From CBDUQP01 sp965369385 (lineage in GTDB: Bacteria; Planctomycetota; Phycisphaerae; SM23-33), in NCBI GenBank assembly GCA_965369385.1, contig CBDUQP010000004.1, forward strand, positions 1-61,368: DNA of 61,368 nt, given 5' to 3'. The notes below the pieces were generated by a model. It was given only the letters and a program-made list of their open reading frames with translations, was not told where the DNA came from and did not search any database. Position numbers and translations under genes: made by a program. Numbering within the stretch: position 1 is the first letter of the stretch; each line of letters begins with the position of its first letter. Positions 9,477-17,967 of the stretch are shown here, one piece after another.

Positions 9477-9656
9477 CCGGTACTCCTGTGATACGCCATC
9501 GGCCTGCGAGTTACTCGCATATTACGCAAACTATGCCGCCAATGGCAAATTAGTTGGATGCGGATCGATCTGGCGATTGTAGCCGACAATCATACCCCCC
9601 AGCAACCAGAGCAATACTCAAACAAGTGTGCAAAGGAACTTCGCAATGGGACCGGT

Positions 9657-10292
9657 TCACATGTTCATTACCAGGCCGACAATCTTTCCGCCGCCGGCTT
9701 CCAGGCGTTTCTTGGCTTGTGCGACAACTTCCCGCGGAACCCGCTCGCTGTGGCAAACCAGCAGTATGTCCGGCAGTATCTCCGCCAGTACTTGCGCATC
9801 TGGAAACGCGCAGGCCGGTGCAACGTCCACCAGCACATTATCGTAACCTTCTAACAGCGAATCGAAGAACTGCTTCAGCAAATCGCTGCGAAGGATGTCC
9901 AGTGTCTTGCCCTTCACGTTGCCTGCTGTATAGACATCAAGCCCGCTACTAACCCGCCGGGCCGCCACCTCTGGCTCTATGCCTTCGGTAACGATTTCCG
10001 CTACGCCCGGGCCGGAGTCCAGCTTGAGTTCCTTGTGAATGTTCGGATTGCGAAGGTTCATGTCAACAAGCGCCACCCTTGCGTTGCCTGCAGGAACGCT
10101 TCCGACCACCGCCAGCGAGGTGGCGATTGTGGTGGCGCCTTCACGCCGCGATGATGAACAAACCATCACCGCCTTCTTGCTGACCTTTCCCGAGTAGAAC
10201 AACGATGCCCACAGACTTCGGAATATGTCTTCCGCCCTTGGCTTGAGTGACGCCTTTGTGGGATGTCCCTTCTCTAGCTTTCCCTGTGTCAT
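9657..10292 (-). CDS. BY-kinase-like (CpsD/Wzc C-domain) protein with degenerate Walker A
   Basis: Protein of 211 aa related to cytosolic tyrosine-kinase partners of Wzz-type proteins, which control polysaccharide chain length. The ATG at 10292 overlaps the stop of the Wzz-like gene (ATGA), a sign of translational coupling; an in-frame extension upstream is only read-through of that gene in another phase. Seen: AEDIFRSLWASLFYS entry helix, VMVCSSSRREGATTIATSLA where GEGKST is expected, VALVDMNLRNPNIHKEL (Walker A' with Asp), and NVLVDVAPACAFPDA (Walker B). The Walker A lysine is missing (REGATT) and there is no tyrosine-rich C-terminal tail. It is probably catalytically weak or dead and may act as a regulatory partner. 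Assignment to the family is solid; loss of activity is inference. Confidence 0.85.
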   Translation of the reverse strand: MTQGKLEKGHPTKASLKPRAEDIFRSLWASLFYSGKVSKKAVMVCSSSRREGATTIATSLAVVGSVPAGNARVALVDMNLRNPNIHKELKLDSGPGVAEIVTEGIEPEVAARRVSSGLDVYTAGNVKGKTLDILRSDLLKQFFDSLLEGYDNVLVDVAPACAFPDAQVLAEILPDILLVCHSERVPREVVAQAKKRLEAGGGKIVGLVMNM

Positions 10293-11887
10293 TTGGCGCC
10301 TCTTCTCGAGCAAACCACGTGCCTGCCCAGTTTGGGAACCGATGCCAGCACCGGAACACCGAGGAACTTCTCGGCATCGTCGATACTCTTGAAGCTGTGG
10401 TCCAGATGGTTTGCCATGAACGCGTAGATGAGCGACAGAATCAGGCCGCATATCACAGCGATCGACATATTCAGAATCATATTCGGACGCCTGGGGGACG
10501 ATGGGTCCGGCTTTGTTGGCCTCCCCAGCGTGCTCACCACAATAGTGGTGTCCGCCAGTGCCAATGCCTTGGCGACAGCGGCCACAGTGAGTCGCTGCTT
10601 CACGGACTCGTACTGCCTGCGTGCGATGTTCCGCCTGGCCTCAAGGCTTTCGTATTCCGGAATGAATCCGCCAAGCTCAACAAGAAGTTTGCGGTCAGCA
10701 GCCAGACTCGCCTCCAGGACATCCTTCTTGGCTTGGTACTGGACCAACTCCTGCGAAATACTTTCAACCTGCCGCCCCAACTCCGCCCGGAGAGACTCAC
10801 GTGCCAGCTCAAGTTCCCTTCTGACATCCACGAACACTCGATGGTCATCGGTGCGGGTGGTGAGTAAATCGATCCGCATCTTGAGTTTCAGAATGCTGTC
10901 CTGCAGCGTAGTGAGCGACGGATTCGATGCGGAGATAGCGTCGGGCACAACCATTTCGCTGTCTGCGGGCTTCGCCAATTGGGTATCAATGGTCAACTTC
11001 AGCGATCTGAGACGCGCCATCTCGGTATCTATCACCGTGAGTTCACCCGAGTATCGCGTGGCAAGACTGGCCTTGCCCGTCTCGTATCCGGGGCTGCTTT
11101 CCAGCATGTGCTTGAGCTGGAGCAGGCCGGGGCCTTTGATCTTCGTGACATACTTCTGGAACGCGTTGTCGGCAGCTGCCAGTTCTTCCTCTGCAACTTG
11201 CAGGGATTTCGCTTCAAGCTGGCGAGACGCCTCGGCCATGCGGCTTCGTTCTATATTCGAGTATCTGTAGCCATAGGCTTGCACAAGATGGCCTACAAGC
11301 AGACTTGCCTTCTCAGCCGCCATTTCCAGCGAATCCCTGCCGAGCTTGGCCGCAAGCTCCCGCTGCTCAGGCCAGTCAACCCGCACAGTAACAGTCTGGG
11401 TGAACAATGCGTCAGCTTCGTCCGGCGCAACCACAGCCAGGCGATTTTGGAAGTCCTTCAACAACTCGCGATTCTCATCGATGAACTTGTTAACCTTGGC
11501 ATCCCACTGGTCAACGTGTCCCTGCCGCTGGGCGGCGGCCACTGCGGTTGCAACATCGTCCGCAGGTACATCCTTCACCTCAACAGGCTTGTCGCCATCC
11601 AGGCGGAGCATCGCCGATGCAAGAACATGATCGCTCGTCAGGATTGTCCGCAGCGTGCCGATCTGCAACAACACCCTGTCGCGATATGAAGTCTGCGTGT
11701 CGGACGATTTAAGAATCTGACTGGAGCTTGCGTAGAGATCTACCTCGCTACGGTACCATTTGGGAGAGAGGAAGGTTAGCACGCCGACCGCGGCTACTAC
11801 CATCACGAAAATGATGAGCATGCTGACGAATCGCCGAGCGATTATTCGCACTATTTGCGGTGGGGTCCGCTCTGATGTTTCAACCAT
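10289..11887 (-). CDS. Wzz/GumC-like polysaccharide chain-length determinant
   Basis: Inner-membrane polysaccharide co-polymerase, 532 aa. First membrane helix near residues 20-42 (FVSMLIIFVMVVAAVGVLTF), then the Wzz motif region PKWYRSEVDLYASSSQI, a long periplasmic coiled coil (about 150-440), and a second helix near 465-490 (NMILNMSIAVICGLILSLIYA) preceded by RPTKPDPSSPRRP, the usual Pro-rich motif. The C-terminal cytosolic stub (DHSFKSIDDAEKFLGVPVLASVPK) is the usual link to the kinase domain, here carried by the next gene. The ATG at 11887 follows AGGTGAGG and lies 3 nt after the stop of the upstream lipoprotein, so all three are one operon. Confidence 0.92.
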   Translation of the reverse strand: MVETSERTPPQIVRIIARRFVSMLIIFVMVVAAVGVLTFLSPKWYRSEVDLYASSSQILKSSDTQTSYRDRVLLQIGTLRTILTSDHVLASAMLRLDGDKPVEVKDVPADDVATAVAAAQRQGHVDQWDAKVNKFIDENRELLKDFQNRLAVVAPDEADALFTQTVTVRVDWPEQRELAAKLGRDSLEMAAEKASLLVGHLVQAYGYRYSNIERSRMAEASRQLEAKSLQVAEEELAAADNAFQKYVTKIKGPGLLQLKHMLESSPGYETGKASLATRYSGELTVIDTEMARLRSLKLTIDTQLAKPADSEMVVPDAISASNPSLTTLQDSILKLKMRIDLLTTRTDDHRVFVDVRRELELARESLRAELGRQVESISQELVQYQAKKDVLEASLAADRKLLVELGGFIPEYESLEARRNIARRQYESVKQRLTVAAVAKALALADTTIVVSTLGRPTKPDPSSPRRPNMILNMSIAVICGLILSLIYAFMANHLDHSFKSIDDAEKFLGVPVLASVPKLGRHVVCSRRGAK

Positions 11888-11890
11888 TCC

Positions 11891-12676
11891 TCACCTTACG
11901 GTCACATATGCGTCACCCTGCACGCGTTTGACCCTGTCAAACGCCGTCAGAGCTTGCTCATATTTCGTGTATCGTCCGGCAACTGAAAGAAACATCGGCC
12001 GGTCTCCTATGAGTACCGCAACGAGTTCCGCCATCACCTTCTTTGTCCGCATCTGTTTCACGTGCGCATCGCCCCGCGCTTTGGTCCTGAATGCGCCGGT
12101 TTGTATTGTCCACGCCGTCGCGTTTACACGCCTGCCCGCTCGCTTGGCCAGCTCCGAACCAGGATAGTGTTCCACAACCTTGTAGAACCGAACATCCGCC
12201 TCAGACCACTTGCCAAGACGCTGCTGAACACACCCAAGACGATAATAGGCATGATCGCCAGGCACATCACCCGCAGGCACCTCGTCTGCCACGGCAGAAT
12301 ACATCTGCTCCGCCTTCACCAAGTTGCCGGCGTCCCATGCAATATCAGCCAGTGCGAGATGGGCATTTACCTTCACCGGTCCGCTGCCATCCTGTGCGGC
12401 CTCGGTCAAATCAGCCTCGGCAAGGGGCACATTCTTCAGACCATAGTAAGCTTTGCCTCGCAAATAACAGGCCCTGGCAACGTGTTCACTTCTCGGATTA
12501 TCACGCAGAAATTCATCCATATGTGTTATGGCCTCGGCATATTTCCTCGCTTCGACAGCTTCGCCACCGTCAACCAACAGTTGGCTGCCTCGTTGCGTGA
12601 GCGCACTGCTACACCCGGACACCAAAATTGCCACCAGACAAAGTTTCCAGACCGGTAGTGTAGCCTTTATATGCAT
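11891..12676 (-). CDS. lipoprotein with TPR-like repeats and SPOR-like C-terminal domain
   Basis: Protein of 261 aa. A signal peptide ends in the lipobox LVSGC with Cys at about residue 22, so it is lipidated. Three or four TPR-like units follow (EYAEAITHMDEFL-type helices, for example KYAEAITHMDEFLRDNPRSE and QQRLGKWSEADVRFYKVVEH). The last ~75 residues resemble a SPOR domain (WTIQTGAFRTKARGDAHVKQM ending RVQGDAYVTVR), which in other proteins binds denuded peptidoglycan. It is the first gene of the minus-strand polysaccharide locus, 3 nt from the Wzz-like gene, and may support a periplasmic export scaffold. SPOR assignment is by motif reading. Confidence 0.82.
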   Translation of the reverse strand: MHIKATLPVWKLCLVAILVSGCSSALTQRGSQLLVDGGEAVEARKYAEAITHMDEFLRDNPRSEHVARACYLRGKAYYGLKNVPLAEADLTEAAQDGSGPVKVNAHLALADIAWDAGNLVKAEQMYSAVADEVPAGDVPGDHAYYRLGCVQQRLGKWSEADVRFYKVVEHYPGSELAKRAGRRVNATAWTIQTGAFRTKARGDAHVKQMRTKKVMAELVAVLIGDRPMFLSVAGRYTKYEQALTAFDRVKRVQGDAYVTVR

Positions 12677-12810
12677 CCATGCACTCCACGTTGCGAGAAC
12701 GAAAAAGACAAGGCGATCCCTGTAAGATACATTTCGACATCAAATGGGGGGCAACTTAAGGTAATTGAGGGACTTTGGGACAATCGCCTGTGGTCACTTA
12801 AAGGTTGCGA

Positions 12811-14559
12811 TCAGAACATGCCAACCACCTGTCCGTCATCATCCAGATCGATATCCATGAACGCTGGCCTGCTCGGTAAACCCGGCATGGTACGCATTTT
12901 ACCCAACAACGGACACAGGAAACCTGCCCCCGCAGACGCTCGCACCTCAACAACCGGCACGGTGAAGCCTCTGGGCACGCCCTTGAGATCAGGATCGTGA
13001 CTCAGGGAAAGGTGGGTCTTGGCCATGCATATGGGAAGGTGGCTGAGTCCCGCTCGCTCATAAGCCTCTATCTGCTTTTCGGCCTTAGGCTCGTAAGTTA
13101 CGCCATCAGCTAGATATACCTTCTTTGCGATAGTCTCGATCTTCTCTTTGATGCTCAGGCTGTCATCATACAGTAGCTCGGCTTGGGAGGGCTTGTCTGC
13201 CGCCGTTATCACCGCCTCGGCCAGCTCGCGCGATCCTTCGCCTCCATTTGCCCAGTGATCGCTGACAACAGCATCTTCCGCACCGGCTTGCATAGCAGCC
13301 TGCCGAACGAGTTCGACCTCGGCGCCAGTGTCTGTAGCGAACTTGTTGATCGCCACAACTACTTGCACCCCAAAGGTTTTAGCGATTTCTATGTTCCTGG
13401 CCAGATTGCATGTGCCCGCCGTGAGCAGTTCGAGGTTCTCCTCAATGTATTCGGTCGGCAGCGGATGGCCCGGCGTCACTTTCGGACCGCCACCATGCAT
13501 CTTCAGCGCGCGGATCGTAGCCACCAGCACCACGCAGTCCGGCATCAACCCCGAAAGGCGACACTTGATATCAAAGAACTTCTCCATGCCAATATCCGCA
13601 CCGAAACCGCTCTCGGTCACAACGTAGTCGCCAAGTTTCAACGCGATCCGGTCGGCAATGATCGAACTATTGCCATGAGCGATATTGGCAAACGGGCCTG
13701 CATGGATGAACGCCGGCTGACCTTCAAGCGTTTGCATGAGATTCGGCTTGATAGCATCCTTCATGAGCACCATCATCGCCCCTGCGCAGCCGATGTCTTC
13801 AGCTGTCACGGGATTTCCGCTGGTGTCCATCGCCACAACAATCATGCCAAGGCGCGTCCGCATATCCTTAACGTCGGCAGCCAACGCCAGAATCGCCATC
13901 ACCTCCGATGCAACGGTGATATCCACACCGGTCTTGCGGCTTGGGCCATCCAGCCAGCTTTCGCTCTGGCCGATTTCGATGAAACGCACGGCCGCGTCGT
14001 TAACGTCCAGCACACGACGCCATGTAACGGTATCGGGATCAATATTGAGCCTCGGAAGCCCGGTTTTAGCCCATTTCTCATCGTTGGCATGTGCTTCGTG
14101 CTTGATACGCGCGTCGATGGCGGCCGCCAGAAGGTTATTTGCCAGCCCCACCGCGTGAATATCGCCGGTGAGGTGGAGGTTGAACTCCTCCATGGGGATA
14201 ACCTGGCTGTATCCTCCGCCCGCCGCACCGCCCTTTATGCCAAACGTCGGGCCCATTGACGGCTGGCGTATGCAGAGGAAGACATTCTTGTCCAGCAGCC
14301 CGAGTGCCTGTGTGAGACCGACTGATGTGGTGGTCTTGCCTTCGCCGAGCGGAGTTGGCGTGATGGCGGTAACATCAATGTATTTCCCATTCGGACGATC
14401 TGCGAGCCGATCAAGAATACTGAGTCTAACTTTGGCTTTGATATCGCCGTATGGTTCCAGCTCTTGCGGCTGGATACCGGCGGCGGCGGCAATTTCGGTA
14501 ATGGGTTTGCATGTTGCAGCCCTTGAAATCTCGATATCAGAAGGCACAGACTTGGACAT
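12811..14559 (-). CDS. fhs: formate-tetrahydrofolate ligase
   Basis: Catalyses ATP-dependent formation of 10-formyl-tetrahydrofolate from formate, feeding one-carbon metabolism (and the methyl branch of the Wood-Ljungdahl route where present). 582 aa, slightly above the usual ~557. The start MSKSVPSDIEI at 14559 is chosen because AGGAG lies 9-10 nt upstream; a longer frame to 14604 exists. Seen: the nucleotide-binding loop TPTPLGEGKTTTSVG near residue 62, RQPSMGPTFGIKGGAAGGGY, the LTGDIHAV segment, and the C-terminal GFTVPVVEVRASAGAGFLCPL with KMRTMPGLP. No folD or other one-carbon gene is adjacent. Confidence 0.97.
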   Translation of the reverse strand: MSKSVPSDIEISRAATCKPITEIAAAAGIQPQELEPYGDIKAKVRLSILDRLADRPNGKYIDVTAITPTPLGEGKTTTSVGLTQALGLLDKNVFLCIRQPSMGPTFGIKGGAAGGGYSQVIPMEEFNLHLTGDIHAVGLANNLLAAAIDARIKHEAHANDEKWAKTGLPRLNIDPDTVTWRRVLDVNDAAVRFIEIGQSESWLDGPSRKTGVDITVASEVMAILALAADVKDMRTRLGMIVVAMDTSGNPVTAEDIGCAGAMMVLMKDAIKPNLMQTLEGQPAFIHAGPFANIAHGNSSIIADRIALKLGDYVVTESGFGADIGMEKFFDIKCRLSGLMPDCVVLVATIRALKMHGGGPKVTPGHPLPTEYIEENLELLTAGTCNLARNIEIAKTFGVQVVVAINKFATDTGAEVELVRQAAMQAGAEDAVVSDHWANGGEGSRELAEAVITAADKPSQAELLYDDSLSIKEKIETIAKKVYLADGVTYEPKAEKQIEAYERAGLSHLPICMAKTHLSLSHDPDLKGVPRGFTVPVVEVRASAGAGFLCPLLGKMRTMPGLPSRPAFMDIDLDDDGQVVGMF

Positions 14560-14780
14560 TTTCTCATCTCCTGCCGACATATGTATGTAACTTTTCAATA
14601 ACACGCGAAGACCATGTTATAGCGATTTGCCCCGAACAATCAAAGGTAAGCAATAATGCCGGTGGACAGCCGCAAGGCCGGCCGATAGAATTGTCTGGAG
14701 TCTTCCCAATGTAGATGTGGCGTTGGGACGGCTCCAAGAGCATGAACCAACTCGTACACTTTCATTAAGGGAGCCTAATA

Positions 14781-15341
14781 ATGCGAAAGATGACAGTAGT
14801 TGCACTTCTTGCAGCAGCAATGCTTACAAGCACCGGATGCGTCAGCCGCGCCATAAAAGAAGGCATCGGCACGGCACGCGGAGCCAAGGGCTTTTCAGCG
14901 CCAGTCACGGGAACTGCGAACATCGCTCCAGGCGGACTTGCGGGCCAATACACCACCGTGGTGCTCGAAGATTTCACAGAGGGCCCCGCAACGCAAACGC
15001 CCAGCATCCTCAATGGTCTGGTTCGCGGCGCACTGTCCGAGCAGCTCGCCAAGACCGCGCTGCCCCAAATGGAAGCCACTGCCGGAAACATGGCACTGAT
15101 AATCCGTGGCAAATACCTGTACTACGAGAAATCAGGCGTTGCAGGCCAGCTCTTCGGACCGTTTGAAGAAGTAATCGTTCGTGTTCATCTGATAGATGCC
15201 AAGACAGGCAAAACCATTACAGTTGCCAACTGCATCGGCCGGACAACCACGTCGGTCAACAAAGGCATAGAAGGCAAAGCCGAGGGCCTGGCCAAAGGTA
15301 TAGTCGACCTGCTGAACAAGAGCTTCATCGCAGAACAGTAG
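14781..15341 (+). CDS. lipoprotein, DUF4410-like
   Basis: Small predicted lipoprotein of 186 aa. The ATG follows AAGGGAGCC. A signal peptide carries the lipobox LTSTGC with Cys at about residue 20. The mature part has a short beta/alpha domain with ALIIRGKYLYYEKSGVAGQL and EVIVRVHLIDAKTGKTI, which resembles DUF4410-type periplasmic lipoproteins (the pattern lvirGki...V.V.lvDa.tGk). Function is unknown. It lies divergent from fhs and is followed within 10 nt by the repeat element at 15349. Confidence 0.75.
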   Translation: MRKMTVVALLAAAMLTSTGCVSRAIKEGIGTARGAKGFSAPVTGTANIAPGGLAGQYTTVVLEDFTEGPATQTPSILNGLVRGALSEQLAKTALPQMEATAGNMALIIRGKYLYYEKSGVAGQLFGPFEEVIVRVHLIDAKTGKTITVANCIGRTTTSVNKGIEGKAEGLAKGIVDLLNKSFIAEQ

Positions 15342-15348
15342 ACCAGCG

Positions 15349-15388
15349 AAAATGGGGACTGTACCGATGTTGGGACTGTCCCCATTTT
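15349..15388. repeat. GGGACAGTCCC-family hairpin, left copy
   Basis: Imperfect 40-bp inverted repeat running from aaaatggggactgtacc to gggactgtccccatttt. It is a near-identical reverse-complement copy of the hairpin at 15525-15566, and the two flank the 19-bp tandem array. Confidence 0.85.
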
Positions 15389-15395
15389 CGCGTCG

Positions 15396-15525
15396 TGCGC
15401 GATCTACCGCAGCATGCGCGATCTACCGCAGCATGCGCGATCTACCGCAGCTTGCGCGATCTACCGCAGCTTGCGCGATCTACCGCAGCATGCGCGATCT
15501 ACCGCAGCATGCGCGATCTACCGCA
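15396..15525. repeat. tandem array of a 19-bp unit, about 6.8 copies
   Basis: Six full head-to-tail copies and one partial copy of tgcgcgatctaccgcagca. The only variation is the last base: copies 1, 2, 5 and 6 end in gca and copies 3 and 4 end in gct. There are no spacers, so it is not a CRISPR. All frames are open because 19 is not a multiple of 3, which produces spurious ORFs. Confidence 0.95.
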
Positions 15526-15566
15526 AAAGCGGGGACAGTCCCAGAATCGGTACAGTCCCCGTTTTT
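15525..15566. repeat. GGGACAGTCCC-family hairpin, right copy
   Basis: The 42-bp segment containing ggggacagtcccagaatcgg followed by tacagtccccgttttt. Its reverse complement matches the left copy at 15349-15388 except at a few positions, and its core matches the repeat at 46253. Confidence 0.85.
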
Positions 15567-15582
15567 GCTCACCGAAACCAAA

Positions 15583-15620
15583 GAAAGGCGGCGACCCGTT
15601 TCCAGGATCGCCGCCTTCTT
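15583..15620. terminator. hairpin terminator
   Basis: Stem aaaggcggcga / tcgccgccttctt with a loop containing cccgtttccagga, located between the repeat element and the 3' end of the phosphomannomutase gene (minus strand). Confidence 0.6.
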
Positions 15621-15692
15621 CTTAATCTAATGTCGGCTTGATCTATTGTCAGCCTGCTCAACATCTCGCCAGCCAAACCGCCAACCGGGTTG

Positions 15693-17075
15693 TTAGTGGT
15701 CGACCGGTTCGCCGAGCATTCCTTTGAGTATGCCGAGCTTCTCGTTCAACATGTCGGGAGTCTTGGCTTCGAGGCTGAGACGCAGGAGCGGTTCGGTGTT
15801 TGACTGGCGGACGTTGCACCACCAGTCTTCGTACTTGCAACTGACACCGTCAAGCCAATCCACTTCAGAATCGCTGAACTTCTCGGCAACAGCCTTCATC
15901 ATGCCGTCTTTATCTTCGACTTCGAAGTTGATCTCGCCGCTGTGGCTGTAGCGTCTCAACGGGGCCACCATCTCACTGAACGGGCGAGTCTGGGCCGCGA
16001 TGATACTCAGTGCGGTGGCAAAAGCAATCGCTCCGCTGTCACAATTGAAGTTGTCGCGGAAGTAGAAGTGACCGCTGAGTTCGCCGCCGAAAACGCCATG
16101 TCCGTCGGCCATTGCTTTTTTCATGAATGCATGTCCAACGCGTTCGCGTCTTGCCACGCCGCCGGCCATCTTGACTTCCTCAGCAACCACACGCGACGAA
16201 CGCAGGTCATAGGCAACCATGGCACCGGGATTGTCGGCGAGGAAATGCCTGGCCAGCATAGCCGTCATCAGGTCGCAGCGAACGGTCTGCCCGTGCTCAT
16301 CAACGAACATGCACCGGTCAGCATCGCCGTCCATGCAGACGCCCAGATCGGCCCCATGTTCCAGCACCGCGTCTTTGGTCATCTGGAGGTTAGCTTCCAC
16401 CAGCGGGTTAGGCGGATGCACAAAACCGTTACCGAGTTCAAAGTTCAGCGGGATAATATCAATGTCCGTGCCATCGAAAATCTTGGGAATCATCTTACCG
16501 GCCATCCCGTTGGAGGCGTCAACGACAACCTTCAGGCGTCTGGGAACCGACAAGAACTGCAATACGTGCTTGCGATATTCGTCCCAGAGGTCGATTTCCT
16601 GGCAGGGCGCTACCGAAGCGCTCAGGGGCATGCGACGCAGCGTTGAGACTATGTGTTTGATCTCGTCGAGGCCGGTAGTCTTGCCGATGGGCTTGGCACC
16701 CATTCCAGATACCTTGAATCCATTATCCTGGATCGGGTTGTGGGAGGCCGTTATCTGCACACCTCCGCACGAACCGAGATGGTTCACCGCAAAGTAGATC
16801 ATCGGTGTGTCGACCACGCCTATATCGGTGCAGGCGGTACCGCTGGAGGTGACGCCCTCGATAAGCGCTTTGGAGAGGCTCTCGCTATGCGGACGCATAT
16901 CGCGCCCAACCACAAGACGATTGCTAGCGGCCTGTCCGCGTTCGTATCCACTCAACAAGCTCCGAAGGAACTGAGCAGACGCATGACCGATCTTCCACGA
17001 AAGATCCTCATCGATCATCTCACCGTACTCGCCGCGAACATCATTCGCCTTAAAGACTTTGTCAATTACGCTCAT
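15693..17075 (-). CDS. manB: phosphomannomutase/phosphoglucomutase
   Basis: Alpha-D-phosphohexomutase of 460 aa, the normal size, interconverting mannose-6-P and mannose-1-P (and often the glucose phosphates). All four family loops are visible. The phosphoserine loop is ITASHNP near residue 110, and the metal loop is DGDADR near 250. The sugar-specificity loop is GGELSGH near 330, and the phosphate-binding loop is RQSNTEPLLRL near 430. It supplies mannose-1-P for the guanylyltransferase at 19045, about 2 kb away, and together they would make GDP-mannose for the surface-polysaccharide locus. Which hexose it prefers cannot be told from sequence. Confidence 0.93.
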   Translation of the reverse strand: MSVIDKVFKANDVRGEYGEMIDEDLSWKIGHASAQFLRSLLSGYERGQAASNRLVVGRDMRPHSESLSKALIEGVTSSGTACTDIGVVDTPMIYFAVNHLGSCGGVQITASHNPIQDNGFKVSGMGAKPIGKTTGLDEIKHIVSTLRRMPLSASVAPCQEIDLWDEYRKHVLQFLSVPRRLKVVVDASNGMAGKMIPKIFDGTDIDIIPLNFELGNGFVHPPNPLVEANLQMTKDAVLEHGADLGVCMDGDADRCMFVDEHGQTVRCDLMTAMLARHFLADNPGAMVAYDLRSSRVVAEEVKMAGGVARRERVGHAFMKKAMADGHGVFGGELSGHFYFRDNFNCDSGAIAFATALSIIAAQTRPFSEMVAPLRRYSHSGEINFEVEDKDGMMKAVAEKFSDSEVDWLDGVSCKYEDWWCNVRQSNTEPLLRLSLEAKTPDMLNEKLGILKGMLGEPVDH

Positions 17076-17480
17076 CTAGATACCCTTTCTGTCACGTTAT
17101 TACGTGATTATTCCCTATGGACGCCGCAATTACAAAAGATATTGACAGAAATTGCAGGCAATCTGACGCAAGCGAGGTCCCTTATAGAGGTCGGCAAGCC
17201 TGAAGAAGCCTAAACTGACGCTTCCCTCAGAAGTGTGAACCAACCTGAACATCCAAGGATCTAGAACGCGAACAAAGGACTTATAGCCCAGAATGAACGC
17301 TAATCTCGGTCACAGTCGACTTTTGAGGGAGGCGTCTAAACTCACTCAACGCAAATATAGAAGAAAACCAACAGGGATACCTGCTCTAAAGGCGGGAATG
17401 ACGTCTCATAGTGTCCAGTCCGCAATGGCGGACAGGAATAGACTACGTATCCAAAAAGCTCGCGGTATCCCTATCCAAAG
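17076..17480. other. intergenic, no gene recognised
   Basis: About 400 nt between the divergent start of the phosphomannomutase and the 3' end of the STAS gene. Short open frames exist but lack ribosome sites and recognisable motifs. I see no hairpin terminator or RNA gene. Confidence 0.5.
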
Positions 17481-17816
17481 CTACTTTGCCGACATCTGAA
17501 TCGATGCCAAAGCAGTTGATATATCCTGGGTGGATTCGAATACCTTGTCGAGTCCGGTTACCTGGAACACGCTCTCGATCTGAGAGTTCACATCACATAC
17601 CACCAGGCGATGATAATGCGAAAGAACGAGTTTGCGAAGCTTAAGGAGCTTGGCTACGTCGGATGAATTAATAAAACCAACGGCCGCGAAGTTCAATACG
17701 ACATCCGTTCGGTGCGAATCGTAACCATCCATCAACAACATCATGTCTTCGCTGAACCGAGGATCATCGCTCAGATCAACAACCGTTATTTCTTCAGACC
17801 ATTTCTGAATGCCCAT
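17481..17816 (-). CDS. STAS-domain protein (anti-sigma factor antagonist type)
   Basis: Single-domain protein of 111 aa. The pattern fits STAS proteins such as SpoIIAA: a beta strand EITVVDLSDDPRFSEDM, then TDVVLNFAAVGFINSSDVAKLLKL with the serine pair at the usual phosphorylation position, then HRLVVCDVNSQIESVFQVTGLDKVF. These proteins relay partner-switching signals by binding anti-sigma kinases. No kinase or phosphatase partner is adjacent. It is divergent from the RNase HII-like gene across about 150 nt. Confidence 0.85.
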   Translation of the reverse strand: MGIQKWSEEITVVDLSDDPRFSEDMMLLMDGYDSHRTDVVLNFAAVGFINSSDVAKLLKLRKLVLSHYHRLVVCDVNSQIESVFQVTGLDKVFESTQDISTALASIQMSAK

Positions 17817-17967
17817 CTGTATCAGCCGCCCTTTCTTCCAAGCTACTACTTAACAAGATGATCGGCACAGCAGGCACATTTCCTTAATACTTCTATCCAC
17901 AGTTGTTATACATTTTTCAGTCTCGTATAATCTCAATTGGTATTTCACACGCACAAGGAGCCTGCCT

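Noticed and set aside
15396..15525. Tandem 19-bp repeats as a CRISPR array
   Set aside because: The copies are contiguous, with no spacers, and no cas genes are nearby.
15352..15641. Three overlapping open frames reading RSTAACAIYRSM-type repeats
   Set aside because: They are produced by the 19-bp tandem repeat being open in every frame; no ribosome site or domain.
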